64,000 nt of DNA from Natrarchaeobaculum aegyptiacum (GTDB lineage Archaea > Halobacteriota > Halobacteria > Halobacteriales > Natrialbaceae), in contig NZ_CP019893.1 in the NCBI RefSeq assembly GCF_002156705.1, positions 2,852,001 through 2,916,000 on the forward strand, in the 5' to 3' direction. Shown here piece by piece: positions 35,314 through 44,890 of the stretch (the first letter of the stretch is position 1; each line of letters opens with the position of its first letter). The position numbers and the translations under genes are program-made. The notes under the pieces were generated by a model, which worked only from the letters and a program-made list of their open reading frames with translations, was not told the DNA's origin and made no database searches.

Positions 35314-36438
35314 ATGGCCAAAGACGCACTCGAGTGGGACCTCTTCGATCGAGCGCCGGACGATCGGGTGCAGGTGCTCGACGCCGATGGGACGGTCGTC
35401 GCACCCGATCTCGAGCCGGACCTCGAGGCGGAGACGCTGCGCTCGATGTACCGTGACATGCGGTTCTGTCGGCGGTTCGACGAACGGATGGTGAGTCTGC
35501 AGCGCCAGGGACGGCTGGGAACGTACGCACCGCTGGCCGGGCAGGAGGGCTCCCAGATCGGGTCGACCTACGCGCTGGCCGACGAGGACATGCTCTCGTT
35601 TCAGTACCGCGAACACGGGGCGGTCGCGACCCGCGGGATGCCCTGGGAGTACGTGCTCTACTGGATGGGCCACGAGCAGGGCAACGCCGCGATCGCGGAT
35701 CTGAACGTCTTTCCGCTCAATATCTCGATCGGCGCGCACATCCCCCACGCAGTGGGCTGGTCGTGGGCCGCGACGCTTCGAGGCGACGAGTCGGTGAGCG
35801 TCGTCCACTTCGGCGACGGCGCGACCTCGGAGGGCGACGTCCACGAGGGGATGAACTTCGCGGGCGTCTTCGATACGCCGACGCTCTTCTTCTGTAACAA
35901 CAATCAGTGGGCGATCTCGATACCACGAGAGCGACAGACCGCGAGCGCGACGATCGCCCAGAAGGCGACTGCCTACGGCTTCGACGGCGTTCAGGTCGAC
36001 GGCATGGACCCGCTGGCGACCTACGTCGTCACGAAAGTCGCTCGCGAGAAGGCTCTTGCGGACGACGGCCGCCCGGCACCGACCCTGATCGAGGCGATCC
36101 AGTACCGCTACGGCGCCCACACGACCGCGGACGATCCGACAGCGTACCGCGACGAGGACGACCTCGAGCGCTGGCGCGACCGTGACCCGATCGATCGGTT
36201 CGAGGCCTACCTCCGCGAGCGGTCGATCCTCGACGACGCCGAAATCGCCACCATCGAAGACGAGATCGAGGCAGACCTCGAGGAGTTGATCACCGAGGCC
36301 GAAGCGGCCGAGGCCGACCCGGCGGCGATGTTCGCGGACGTCTACGAGGAACCGACGCCGCGACTCGAGGCCCAGCGCGCGTCGCTGGCCGACCTCCGGG
36401 AACGCCACGGTGACGACGAGTTACTCGATTACGAGTAA
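35314..36438 (+). CDS. pdhA: 2-oxoacid dehydrogenase E1 component, alpha subunit (pyruvate-type)
   Basis: The 374-aa thiamine-diphosphate enzyme subunit decarboxylates pyruvate or branched-chain 2-oxoacids. It shows GQEGSQIG, the phosphorylation-loop-like region YREHGAVATRGMPWEYVLYW, and the ThDP motif GDGATSEGDVHEGMNFAGVF ending in NNNQWAIS. The ATG at 35314 (MAKDALEW) is supported by the TATA box; an earlier ATG at 35287 lies within it. The beta subunit, E2 and E3 are not adjacent, so this is a solitary E1-alpha whose partner is elsewhere. Confidence 0.9.
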   Translation: MAKDALEWDLFDRAPDDRVQVLDADGTVVAPDLEPDLEAETLRSMYRDMRFCRRFDERMVSLQRQGRLGTYAPLAGQEGSQIGSTYALADEDMLSFQYREHGAVATRGMPWEYVLYWMGHEQGNAAIADLNVFPLNISIGAHIPHAVGWSWAATLRGDESVSVVHFGDGATSEGDVHEGMNFAGVFDTPTLFFCNNNQWAISIPRERQTASATIAQKATAYGFDGVQVDGMDPLATYVVTKVAREKALADDGRPAPTLIEAIQYRYGAHTTADDPTAYRDEDDLERWRDRDPIDRFEAYLRERSILDDAEIATIEDEIEADLEELITEAEAAEADPAAMFADVYEEPTPRLEAQRASLADLRERHGDDELLDYE

Positions 36439-36535
36439 TTCGGAAAATCGGACCAGACGATTCACCCCTGAGACGGTTAAAACGCGAACTGGAACAGGCA
36501 CAGGTTGACGGGTGGTAAGTCCCGAGCGTCGGCAC

Positions 36536-37036
36536 ATGCAACTCGAGCAGCGGTCGCGGTCGGTCGAGTCCACCTGGAGTGGATCGGTGCCGACTGCGTT
36601 CGACGGTCGAATTCTCGGGCTCGTCGTGATCCTCGCCGGGTTCGCGGCGTCCCTGAACGTTCCCTACGGCGGCCTCCAGTTTGCGGTCGTCGCGTTCGCC
36701 CTCCTCGTCGCAATTGGCACGGTCGCACACGTCCTCGGTGAACGGCAGCTTCGACGGCTCACCGAGGGCCTCCTCGAGCACTGGCTCGAAGCTGGTGCAC
36801 CGATCGAAGACGTCCAGCGGTCCTCGACGGGGCTGCGGACCGAGTGGACCGTCCTCACGCCCTCGGGGGAGGTGACGATCGGTGGCCTCGCGCTGGTTCC
36901 GATCGGACGGTTCGCGGTCGAGTGGAACGGCGTCGGCGACTCGGTCGAGGCAAGCGCGGCCACCGAACACCTCGATGTGCTGGCTGGCGACCTCTACGAG
37001 GAGATTTTCGAGATCGAGGCGGGCGTCCAGCGATAG
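36536..37036 (+). CDS. Unknown protein with two membrane segments, 166 aa
   Basis: The N-terminal half has two hydrophobic helices (LGLVVILAGFAASLNVPYGG and LQFAVVAFALLVAIGTVAHV). The C-terminal half is soluble and mixed alpha/beta (WTVLTPSGEVTIGGLALVPI, AATEHLDVLAGDLYEEIFEI). I do not recognise the family. The ATG at 36536 is preferred over a GTG eight codons earlier. It follows E1-alpha by about 100 bp. Confidence 0.65.
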   Translation: MQLEQRSRSVESTWSGSVPTAFDGRILGLVVILAGFAASLNVPYGGLQFAVVAFALLVAIGTVAHVLGERQLRRLTEGLLEHWLEAGAPIEDVQRSSTGLRTEWTVLTPSGEVTIGGLALVPIGRFAVEWNGVGDSVEASAATEHLDVLAGDLYEEIFEIEAGVQR

Positions 37037-37160
37037 GTCCCGGTCCCCGGTAGCGCGCTGACGAGTGGTTCGGTACCTGTCGGCAGCAAATCATTCTTCG
37101 GGTTGCAAAAATTATGCCTGATTATTGGTGATACTTGCCACAACCTTCATTTCCCTTAGT

Positions 37161-37442
37161 ATGGTGGGTGATGACATGGCAATCGGCAAATATCGCGACT
37201 CACCCACCGAGATGGACGAACACGAGCGCAAGATCGCGGCCGCACAGTACCCCGAGGGCGGACTGGTACTCGGGATCGGCGTCGGCATCCTCGTGGCAGT
37301 AGTCACGCTCGAGCCATTGCTCGTGGTCACCCCGTTCGTCGGTGGCCTCCTCGGGTACGGTATCGGACGGCAGCTTCGGCGACAGAAGGTCGAGCGGATA
37401 CGAACGCGTATCGCCGACGGCGGTAGTGAGTCCCGTGACTGA
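37161..37442 (+). CDS. Small membrane protein, about 93 aa
   Basis: The product has an acidic N-terminus, two hydrophobic segments (GGLVLGIGVGILVAVVTLEP and LLVVTPFVGGLLGYGIGRQL) and a basic tail. Start is either 37161 or 37176. Its 3' end overlaps the beginning of the permease gene by 8 bp, so both are probably co-translated and it may assist the transporter. The family is not recognised. Confidence 0.65.
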   Translation: MVGDDMAIGKYRDSPTEMDEHERKIAAAQYPEGGLVLGIGVGILVAVVTLEPLLVVTPFVGGLLGYGIGRQLRRQKVERIRTRIADGGSESRD

Positions 37443-38799
37443 GGCCGAAACCGAGACGCTGTCCTCGAGCGTCGGTCTCGTCGGCGTCCTCGCGCTACTG
37501 GTCGGGAACGCCATCGCGGTGCCGATATTCGTCCTGCCGGGTCCGCTCGCTGGTGATGCGGGGCCGGCGATCGCACTGGCGATCGTGTTAGCCGCCATCC
37601 CGGCGAGTTTCGTCGTCCTGTACAACGCCTTGCTCGGGTCGGCGATGCCGGTCGCGGGTGGCCTGTACGTCTACATCTCGAGGCTCACTGCGCCGTTCTG
37701 GGGGTTTCTGGTACCGTTTACGATTCCGCTCGTCGCCTGGGCATCTTTGCTCATCACGGCGACCGGGTTCGCCGAGTACACGCGGATCTTCTTCGACGTC
37801 CCGTCGATGGTGCTCATCTACGTCCTCCTCGCGTTCGTGCTCCTGATCAACCTCGTCGGTCTCAGGGTCGTCGTTCAGGTGCAACTGATCTTTTTCGCCG
37901 GGCTCGTCGTCGCGCTGGCGACGTTCATCCTCCCGGGCGCGACAGCCGTCGAGACGGCGAACTACCAGCCGTTCTTCCCGGATTACGGCGCGTTCGCTCT
38001 GGCGGTCGTCGCACTTTTCTATCCGTTCCTCGGATTCGGCCTCCTGGTCGAACTTGGCGAGGAGATCGACGATCCTGGGCGGACGATTCCGCTGGTGCTC
38101 GGCCTCGGGATCGGATTCGTCGCCATCGTCTACGTCGCGCTCATCGCCGTGCTCGTCGGTGCCGTCCCGTACACGCAACTGGGGAGTGAAGCCGACCTCG
38201 CACTGGTCGCGGCGACGTTCCTCCCGTGGTGGGGACAGTACGTGGTCGCCTTCGGGGCTATCTTCGCCGTCGTCACGACCGTCAACACGACCCTGCTCGT
38301 GTTCTCTCGGACCCTGATGCGTGCGAGTCGCGACGGAATCTTTCCGCGCGCGTTTGCCGAGATCCACCCGCGGTTCCAGACGCCACACTACGCGATCGTC
38401 GTCCTCGGCATCCCGCCGTTCGTGCTGGTTCCGCTCGCCGACCAGATCGTCGGCCTCTCGACGTTCATCGGCCTCGCGAGCCTGACGGCGTACTTCTTCT
38501 GTGCGGTCGGGCTCTGGAACCTCCCGCGGGACTTTCCGGACCACTACGCGAACGCGCCGTTTCGCCTTCGGCGGTACCGCGGGCTCTTGCTCGCCGTCGC
38601 TGGCGGTGCGCTGGCGACCGGCTCGTTCTGGGTCATCACCCTCATGCAAGAGCCGATCGTCGGCGGCGTCCTCATCGGCTGGTTCGTCGTCGCCTACGGC
38701 TACTATCGGTATCGGCTTACGAAGGTCGACCCCGTCGAGACGTACCGAACGATGACCTCGCTCGACGCCCACGAACGCCGTCACGACGACGGTGACTAG
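37435..38799 (+). CDS. APC-family amino acid permease
   Basis: The product (about 454 aa) has twelve hydrophobic helices with the APC opening SSSVGLVGVLALLVGNAIAV, the unwound helix 1 (VPIFVLPGPLAGDAGPA) and helix 6 region (FYPFLGFGLLVELGEEIDDP). It is a plasma-membrane amino acid or amine transporter; substrate unknown. The GTG at 37435 overlaps the preceding stop and is my choice; GTG 37426 is the alternative. It ends in TAG just inside palindromic element copy B. Confidence 0.85.
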   Translation: MTEAETETLSSSVGLVGVLALLVGNAIAVPIFVLPGPLAGDAGPAIALAIVLAAIPASFVVLYNALLGSAMPVAGGLYVYISRLTAPFWGFLVPFTIPLVAWASLLITATGFAEYTRIFFDVPSMVLIYVLLAFVLLINLVGLRVVVQVQLIFFAGLVVALATFILPGATAVETANYQPFFPDYGAFALAVVALFYPFLGFGLLVELGEEIDDPGRTIPLVLGLGIGFVAIVYVALIAVLVGAVPYTQLGSEADLALVAATFLPWWGQYVVAFGAIFAVVTTVNTTLLVFSRTLMRASRDGIFPRAFAEIHPRFQTPHYAIVVLGIPPFVLVPLADQIVGLSTFIGLASLTAYFFCAVGLWNLPRDFPDHYANAPFRLRRYRGLLLAVAGGALATGSFWVITLMQEPIVGGVLIGWFVVAYGYYRYRLTKVDPVETYRTMTSLDAHERRHDDGD

Positions 38800-38883
38800 T
38801 GGCGATCCAAGCCTGAACTGCGAGGTCGAACCGATCGGCGTCAGTCGGATCGACCTCGCAGTCGACGTTTGGAACGGTACTAG
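38796..38883. repeat. 88-bp palindromic element, copy B, plus adjacent half-element
   Basis: Outer arms starting CTAGTGGCGATCCAAGC (38796) pair with the complement of 38867-38883 with two mismatches and two G-T pairs. The inner stem ACTGCGAGGTCGA is perfectly paired around a 20-nt loop. The inner stem is unlike copy A although the outer arms and junctions (CCTGAACTG, CAGTCGAC) are the same. Directly after it, 38893-38906 (CCAAGCGTCGACTG) repeats one arm without a partner. Confidence 0.8.
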
Positions 38884-39119
38884 TACTCTGCCAAGCGTCG
38901 ACTGCTGGGCCACATCGAGTGCGTTCGACCGCTTTCAGCATTGGCCTCCTCCCGCGCCTACAGACGCGTGTATGCGCCCGTACTATGTATCAACCGACGT
39001 CTCGAAAGGGAGTAACCGACTAACTCGGCACGAGGACCGGCCAGCGGAGGTCGACGCGAGGTTCCCGTCTGAACGGTAGGAGAGTTTTAATACGTGTGTG
39101 TTGTACCGGGCCATGGACC

Positions 39120-40049
39120 ATGGCAACAACGTACACGCCATCGGAGATGATGGATCGGAACTCCCGCTCGAATCGGTACTATCGGAACGCCGTCGAGCGC
39201 CACTGGGACCCGGGTGAAATCGCCCTCGAGCAGGACGTCGAGAACCTGCTCGAGCACGTCGAGTCCACGCCGGGGTACGACCAGCAACGCTGGAAGGGAA
39301 CGCTGTCGGGCATCGCGAAGTTCGGCGCGGGTGAGGACGCCGTGACCGAAGACCTCGCCCCGCTCGCGACGGTACTCGAGGACCTCGACGATCAGTTGTT
39401 CCTGACGACCCAGCTGTACGAGGAGGCAAAGCACGCCGACTTCTTCGACCGCTACTGGCGGGAGGTGATCTGGGCCGTCGAGGACGAACTCGGCTGGGAA
39501 CGATCGAATCCGCGCGACGACGTCTGGTTCAACGAGCCGTACATCGAGCTGTTCGACCGAAACAAGAAGGCACAGTATCGGCTGCTCGAGGAAGACACCC
39601 CCGAGAACCGCGCGAAGGCGTACTGTCACTACCACCTCACTGTCGAGGGGATCCTCGCCCAGACGGGCTACTACGGGATGCAGACATCCTACGGGGGAGA
39701 GTTCGAGGAACTGCCGTACTTGCCGGGGCTCGTCGAGGGGTTTACGAAGATTCGCAGCGACGAGGGCCGCCACGTCGGCTTCGGGATGAACCAGCTCAAG
39801 AAGCTGATCAGGGAGGGCGTCGACCCCGAACTGATCGAAGACACCGTCGCCGAACTCATTCCGCTCGTCCAGGGCATCACCGAAGACGATCGGTTCCAGC
39901 CCGACGACGCCGAACCCGTCGGCCTCGAGGAGGGCGCACTCGCCGCCTACGCCGTCGAGAAGCACACCGACCGGATGCAACAGATCACCGACGCCGCAGC
40001 AGAGATTCCAGACGTCGACGAACTGGTGCGCCTCGAGGGCGACGACTGA
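39120..40049 (+). CDS. R2-like ligand-binding oxidase (R2lox-type)
   Basis: The 309-aa ferritin-like protein has the metal-binding segments TTQLYEEAKHADFFDRYW (E-x-x-H) and KIRSDEGRHVGFGMNQLKK (D-E-x-x-H), with an intervening helix carrying HYHLTVEGILAQTGYYGM. R2lox proteins hold a Mn/Fe or diiron site and a long-chain lipid ligand and do not serve ribonucleotide reduction. A TATA-like GAGTTTTAATACG precedes the gene. It stands beside acyl-CoA ligase and beta-oxidation genes, consistent with a lipid-oxidising role, but the substrate is unknown. Confidence 0.85.
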   Translation: MATTYTPSEMMDRNSRSNRYYRNAVERHWDPGEIALEQDVENLLEHVESTPGYDQQRWKGTLSGIAKFGAGEDAVTEDLAPLATVLEDLDDQLFLTTQLYEEAKHADFFDRYWREVIWAVEDELGWERSNPRDDVWFNEPYIELFDRNKKAQYRLLEEDTPENRAKAYCHYHLTVEGILAQTGYYGMQTSYGGEFEELPYLPGLVEGFTKIRSDEGRHVGFGMNQLKKLIREGVDPELIEDTVAELIPLVQGITEDDRFQPDDAEPVGLEEGALAAYAVEKHTDRMQQITDAAAEIPDVDELVRLEGDD

Positions 40050-40082
40050 GTGGAGAGCCCGTGATCCGAAAACACGCGTCGC

Positions 40083-41708
40083 TCACTCGAGTAACGCAGA
40101 CCGTTTGATCTTCCCACTCGCGGTTTTCGGCAGTTCCTCGATGACCGTCACCTCGCGTGGGTACTCGTGTTTCGAGAGTTCCTCGCGGGCGAACGACTCG
40201 AGTTCGTCCGGCAGGTCAGCGGTGTCTCCGGCGTCGTCGACGACGGTGACGAACGCGGCGACGATCTCGCCGCGCGTTTCGTCGGGTTTGCCGACCACGG
40301 CAGCCTCCTCGACGGCGGGGTGGTCGATGAGCGTCTCCTCGACTTCTTCCGGGCCGATCCGATAACCGGCGGAGATGATGACGTTGTCAGCGCGACTGAC
40401 GTACCAGAAGTAGCCGTCGTCGTCCTGACGTGCGAGGTCGCCCGTCCGGAGCCACGGCCCGGTGAACGTCTCGAGCGTCGCCTCCGGACGGCCCCAGTAC
40501 GTACCGGTCGCGTCTTCGTCGCGCTTGATCGCGATTTCGCCGACCTCACCCTGTTCGACCTCCTCGCCGTCCTCGTCGAGGAGGGCGACCTCGACGCCCG
40601 GCGTGACCCGTCCCATGCTTCCGGGTTTGACCGCCCAGTCGTCGAACGCGTAGTTGCAGACGACCATTCCGCCTTCGGTCAGTCCGTACGCGTCCTGCGG
40701 GGGTGCGCCGAGGCCGTCCTCGCACCAGGCGACGGTATCTTCGTCCAGCGACTCGCCGGCGGAGACGAGCACCCGGAGGTCGATATCGTACGCGTCGAGG
40801 TCCATCCCGGCTGCACGGGCCTGTCGGAGCGCCGTCGGCGGGATCATCGCGTTGTCGACGTCCCACTCCTCGAGTGTCTCGAAGAAGGTGTGGGGATCGA
40901 ACTGGCCGCGATAGCAGCCGATGGCCGTCCCGCGGATGCCGGACATGATCGTCCCCATGTTGAGGCCGTAGGACCACGACGGCGACGCGGCGACGAGGTA
41001 GACGTCGTCCGGGCGGAGGTCGACGACGTACTCGGCGTACGCGTAGAGTTCGATCGGACCGCGGTGGGGACTCAGGACGCCTTTCGGCTGACCCGTCGTC
41101 CCCGACGTGTAGGTCAGTGTGTAGGGATCGTTCGGGTTCGTCTCGACGGTCTCGAACTCGCTCGAGCGCTCGCGAATCGCGTCGAACCCCTCGACCTGCT
41201 GGTCTGTGGCCCCGGTCGCCTCGCCCTCGAGCGTTACGACGCGCTCGAGCGCCGACAGCGAGTCGTCGACGGCCTCGCAGGTGTCGTCGGTCGTCAAGAG
41301 TAGCCTCGTACCGGAGTCCTCGAGTCGGTAGTTCAGCGCGTCCGGGCCGAAGACGGGCGCGAGCGGGAGGTAGATCCGCCCGGCCTGAACCGTCCCGAAG
41401 ACGACCGCGTACAGTTCGAACGTCGTGGGAAGCATCGCGCCGACGCGGTCGCCACGCTCGGTGTGCTCGAGCAGGTAGTTGCTCACGCGGTTGGCGGCGG
41501 TCGCCAGTTCGGCGAACGTGTAGGTCTCCGTCTCGCCGCTCTCGAAGTCTCGAATCCGGAGGCCGGTTTCGTCCGAGTCAGCGTGGCGTCCAAGGGCCTC
41601 GTCGGCGACGTTGAGTGACTCTTCGTCCCCGACGTGTGCGTGGACGTCCCAGCCGCGGTCAGGGTCGTGCAGGTCGCGAACCGCTTCGTAAATGTCACCA
41701 TATGCCAT
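40083..41708 (-). CDS. AMP-forming acyl-CoA synthetase
   Basis: The 541-aa ANL-superfamily ligase activates a carboxylic acid as AMP ester and transfers it to CoA. Motifs are YTSGTTGQPKGVLSPHRG (P-loop), the YGLTEGG motif, TGDLARQDDDGYFWYVSRAD and the C-terminal lysine in PKTASGKIKRSALL. The chain is typical of acetyl/medium-chain or aryl acyl-CoA ligases. The ATG 41708 (MAYGDIYEAV) fits better than a start five codons earlier. It diverges from a second ligase, sharing a 190-bp promoter region. Confidence 0.9.
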   Translation of the reverse strand: MAYGDIYEAVRDLHDPDRGWDVHAHVGDEESLNVADEALGRHADSDETGLRIRDFESGETETYTFAELATAANRVSNYLLEHTERGDRVGAMLPTTFELYAVVFGTVQAGRIYLPLAPVFGPDALNYRLEDSGTRLLLTTDDTCEAVDDSLSALERVVTLEGEATGATDQQVEGFDAIRERSSEFETVETNPNDPYTLTYTSGTTGQPKGVLSPHRGPIELYAYAEYVVDLRPDDVYLVAASPSWSYGLNMGTIMSGIRGTAIGCYRGQFDPHTFFETLEEWDVDNAMIPPTALRQARAAGMDLDAYDIDLRVLVSAGESLDEDTVAWCEDGLGAPPQDAYGLTEGGMVVCNYAFDDWAVKPGSMGRVTPGVEVALLDEDGEEVEQGEVGEIAIKRDEDATGTYWGRPEATLETFTGPWLRTGDLARQDDDGYFWYVSRADNVIISAGYRIGPEEVEETLIDHPAVEEAAVVGKPDETRGEIVAAFVTVVDDAGDTADLPDELESFAREELSKHEYPREVTVIEELPKTASGKIKRSALLE

Positions 41709-41899
41709 GGCCTCCATTCCCACGAACGGTGCAATATTTCTTCGGGTCAGTTGATACGATCGATCGCCGTCGCCACTGGCAACGAGACGGGACTGGAGCT
41801 CCGTCGGTACTCGAGGCGATCACCCGACGAACGCACTCCTCAGCGACTGCCATCCCGGCGAAACGATTATACATCCGTCCGTTGACAGTCGGGACCGCC

Positions 41900-43582
41900 A
41901 TGATGCGTGTACAGTTAACACTCGACAAGTTACTCGAGCGCGCAGTCGACCTCTTTCCCGAGCGAGAACTGGTGACGAAACTGCCCGACGGAAGCGTCCA
42001 CCGGTACACCTACGCGGACGCCTACGGGCGAATCTGCCAGCTCGCACACGCGTTAGACGGCCTCGAACTCGAGGCGGGTGCCCGCGTCGGCGTCGTTGCG
42101 ACGAACCACTATCGGCACTTCGAACTGTACTTCGGGCCAGCGTGCTCGGGCCGGTCGATCCACATGTGCAACATGCGGCTGCCGGACCACCACTTCGTCC
42201 ACACCATCGAGGACGCTGACGACGAGGTGCTGTTCGTCGATCCGTGGCTACTCGAGAAAGTCGAGGCGAACGCCGACGACCTCGAGAGCGTCGAGCAGTT
42301 CGTCGTCCTCGGCGAGGAAGTTCCCGAGACCGACCTCGAGCCCGTGGTGGCGTACGAGGACCTGCTCGAGGGCCACCCGACGGAGTACGAGTGGCCCGAC
42401 GTCGACGAGACGGCCGAGTACGGGATGTGCCACACCTCTGGGACGACGGGGCTACCGAAGGGCGTCCCGTACACCCACCGGGCGATGTACCTCCACAGCA
42501 TCATGTGCGGGCACACCGACGCCAACGGGATCGGCGAGTCGGACGTGGTTCTCCCCGTCGTGCCGATGTTCCACGCCAACGGCTGGGGGCTGCCTTACGC
42601 CGCGACGTTCGTCGGCGCGAAGCAGGTCTTCCCGTCCGTTCACACCGACCCCGAAGCGATCGCCACCCTGATCGACGAGGAGGAGGTCACCTTCTCGGCC
42701 GCGGTACCAACAATCTGGCTCGAGATGGCCGAATTCCTGGACGAGAATCCCGACGTCGACATCTCGAACATCGAGCGACTGACCGTCGGTGGCTCTGCTC
42801 CACCGGAGTCACTCATCCGGAAGTACGACGAAGAGTACGACGCGCCCATCATCCAGGGGTGGGGGATGACCGAGACCTCGCCACTCGGGACGCTCAGCAC
42901 CCTCCGGAAGGAGGTCGCGGAACTCCCGGCCGAGGAACGCGACGAGTACCGGGCGATGGCCGGGTTCCCCGTGCCGGGAATGCAGGTCCGCATCGTCGAC
43001 GACGATGGTGACGAAGTCCCCCGGGACGGCGAGACGATGGGCGAGTTGCAGGTCCGCAGCCCATGGGTGACCGACCGGTACCACGACCGCCCCGACGAGA
43101 CCGAGGCGTCGGTCACCGAGGACGGCTACCTGAAGACCGGCGACGTCGCCGTCCGGAACGAACTGGGATACGTCGACGTCGTCGATCGCGACACGGACAT
43201 GATCAAGTCCGGCGGCGAGTGGATCTCGTCGGTCCAGCTCGAGAACGAGCTGATGGCTCACGAGGACGTCGCCGAAGCCTCCGTCGTCGCGGTCGATCAC
43301 GAACGCTGGCAGGAGCGGCCACTCGCCGTGGTCGTCCCGACCGACGGGGCCAGTCCCACCGCCGACGACCTCGAGGACCACCTCGCAGAGACGTTCCCCT
43401 CGTGGTGGCTGCCCGACGCCTACGAGGTGATCGAGGAGATTCCGAAGACTTCCACTGGAAAGTTCGACAAGAAGCGACTGCGCGACCGGTTCGACGTGGT
43501 ACTCGAGGCCGAGAGCGATGCCGAGGCCCCGCCCGAGGCCGAGCCCAGCTCTCACGACGACGCGGACGCGCCCGAACTCTGA
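41900..43582 (+). CDS. AMP-forming medium/long-chain acyl-CoA synthetase
   Basis: The 560-aa ANL ligase starts with MMRVQLTLDKLLERAVDLFP. It has HTSGTTGLPKGVPYTHRAMY, the WGMTETSPLG motif, LKTGDVAVRNELGYVDVVDR and the C-terminal catalytic lysine in PKTSTGKFDKKRL, with an extended acidic tail. It resembles FadD/AlkK-type ligases. Downstream on the same strand are acyl-CoA dehydrogenase and enoyl-CoA hydratase, so it probably feeds fatty acids to beta-oxidation. Confidence 0.9.
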   Translation: MMRVQLTLDKLLERAVDLFPERELVTKLPDGSVHRYTYADAYGRICQLAHALDGLELEAGARVGVVATNHYRHFELYFGPACSGRSIHMCNMRLPDHHFVHTIEDADDEVLFVDPWLLEKVEANADDLESVEQFVVLGEEVPETDLEPVVAYEDLLEGHPTEYEWPDVDETAEYGMCHTSGTTGLPKGVPYTHRAMYLHSIMCGHTDANGIGESDVVLPVVPMFHANGWGLPYAATFVGAKQVFPSVHTDPEAIATLIDEEEVTFSAAVPTIWLEMAEFLDENPDVDISNIERLTVGGSAPPESLIRKYDEEYDAPIIQGWGMTETSPLGTLSTLRKEVAELPAEERDEYRAMAGFPVPGMQVRIVDDDGDEVPRDGETMGELQVRSPWVTDRYHDRPDETEASVTEDGYLKTGDVAVRNELGYVDVVDRDTDMIKSGGEWISSVQLENELMAHEDVAEASVVAVDHERWQERPLAVVVPTDGASPTADDLEDHLAETFPSWWLPDAYEVIEEIPKTSTGKFDKKRLRDRFDVVLEAESDAEAPPEAEPSSHDDADAPEL

Positions 43583-43664
43583 CGCCACCCGTAGTCGACG
43601 GGGCTCCCAGTGAGCCCGTTGCAGGTACGCTGAACGTTAAGGTGTCCCACATGGTTCTTCACGT

Positions 43665-44888
43665 ATGTCAATTAGTGGCACTGGTGGTGTCAGTTTCGAC
43701 GTCGACGACGAGACCGCACTGATCCTCGAGAGCCTCGAGGAGTTCGTCGCACAGGAGGTCGAACCGCTCGAGGAGGACCTCGATGATCTGCTGACCAACC
43801 CCCGGAGGGGGTATCACGAGGACGGTCGGCTCACCGACGAGTTGCTCGAGGCCCGTGAGGAAGTACGCCGACGATCCGCCGAGGCCGGATTCTACGCGAT
43901 GAACTTGCCCGAGGAGGCCGGTGGGCAAGGCGTCCCGCCGGTCACGTGGTACCGGGCGAAAAAACGACTCGCGAGCAAGGGCCCGGGCCTCGCACGGCAC
44001 GTCCTCGCCGGTCCGGAGGGACCGAAACCGCTCCTGTTGCAGGCAGCGGGCGAGCAGGTCGAGCGCTACCTCGAGCCAGCGATCCGGGCCGAGAAGTCGA
44101 CGGCGTTCGCCCAGACCGAACCCGGCGTCGGCTCGGACTCGCCGAACATGGAGACCACGGCGCGCAAGGAGGGCGACGAGTGGGTCCTGAACGGCCGCAA
44201 GCAGTGGATCACGAACGCACCCTATGCGGATTTCATCCAGGTGTTCGCCCGGACGACGCCCCAGGAAGAGGCCGGCCGATACGGCGGCATCACCTGTTTC
44301 ATCCTCGAGCGCGGCGAGTACGAGGTCGGCTCGTACAACAACGTCGTCGGCGCGCCGGGATCGCAGGCCGAGATCCACCTCGACGACGTCCGGGTCACCG
44401 ACGAGCGGGTTCTCGGCGAGGTCGACGGCGCGTTCTACGCCGCGATGGAGTTCCTCTCGCTCGGCCGCCTCGAGCTCGGCGCTGAGGCCGTCGGCTTCAG
44501 CGAGTTCCTGCTCGAGCGGGCGACCGAGTACGCGAACCAGCGGCAGGCCTTCGGCGAGCCGATCGGGAGCTTCCAGCAGGTTTCGGCGAAGCTGGCACGG
44601 GGGCGTGCGAAGACCTACGCGGCCGATGCCGCGGGTCTCAAACTCGCCTGGAAGGTCGGCCGCGACGAACGGACGGTGATGGACTCGTCGATCCTGAAGT
44701 GGTTCGCCACGAACGTCTTCTGGGAGATCGCCGACGCGGCCGTCCAGATCCACGGCGCGAACGGACTGGCGGAGGAAAACCCCTACATGGGACTGCTCCA
44801 CCAGGCGCGCATCCTGCGGATCGTCGAGGGAACCGACGAGATCCAGCTCAACACCATCGCCTCGCAGATGGGAATCGGGGGTGAGTGA
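43665..44888 (+). CDS. Acyl-CoA dehydrogenase
   Basis: The 407-aa flavoprotein introduces the alpha-beta double bond into acyl-CoA. It has AFAQTEPGVGSDSPNMETTA (FAD/substrate contacts), GRKQWITNAPYAD, the NQRQAFGEPIGSFQ segment and the terminal RIVEGTDEIQLNTIASQMGI, where the catalytic glutamate is normally found. Its stop nearly abuts the enoyl-CoA hydratase start, indicating an operon. Confidence 0.95.
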   Translation: MSISGTGGVSFDVDDETALILESLEEFVAQEVEPLEEDLDDLLTNPRRGYHEDGRLTDELLEAREEVRRRSAEAGFYAMNLPEEAGGQGVPPVTWYRAKKRLASKGPGLARHVLAGPEGPKPLLLQAAGEQVERYLEPAIRAEKSTAFAQTEPGVGSDSPNMETTARKEGDEWVLNGRKQWITNAPYADFIQVFARTTPQEEAGRYGGITCFILERGEYEVGSYNNVVGAPGSQAEIHLDDVRVTDERVLGEVDGAFYAAMEFLSLGRLELGAEAVGFSEFLLERATEYANQRQAFGEPIGSFQQVSAKLARGRAKTYAADAAGLKLAWKVGRDERTVMDSSILKWFATNVFWEIADAAVQIHGANGLAEENPYMGLLHQARILRIVEGTDEIQLNTIASQMGIGGE

Positions 44889-44890
44889 CG

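Noticed and set aside
37588-38913. 441-codon minus-strand frame opposite the permease
   Set aside because: Extremely charged R/D/E composition that mirrors a membrane protein on the other strand; shadow.
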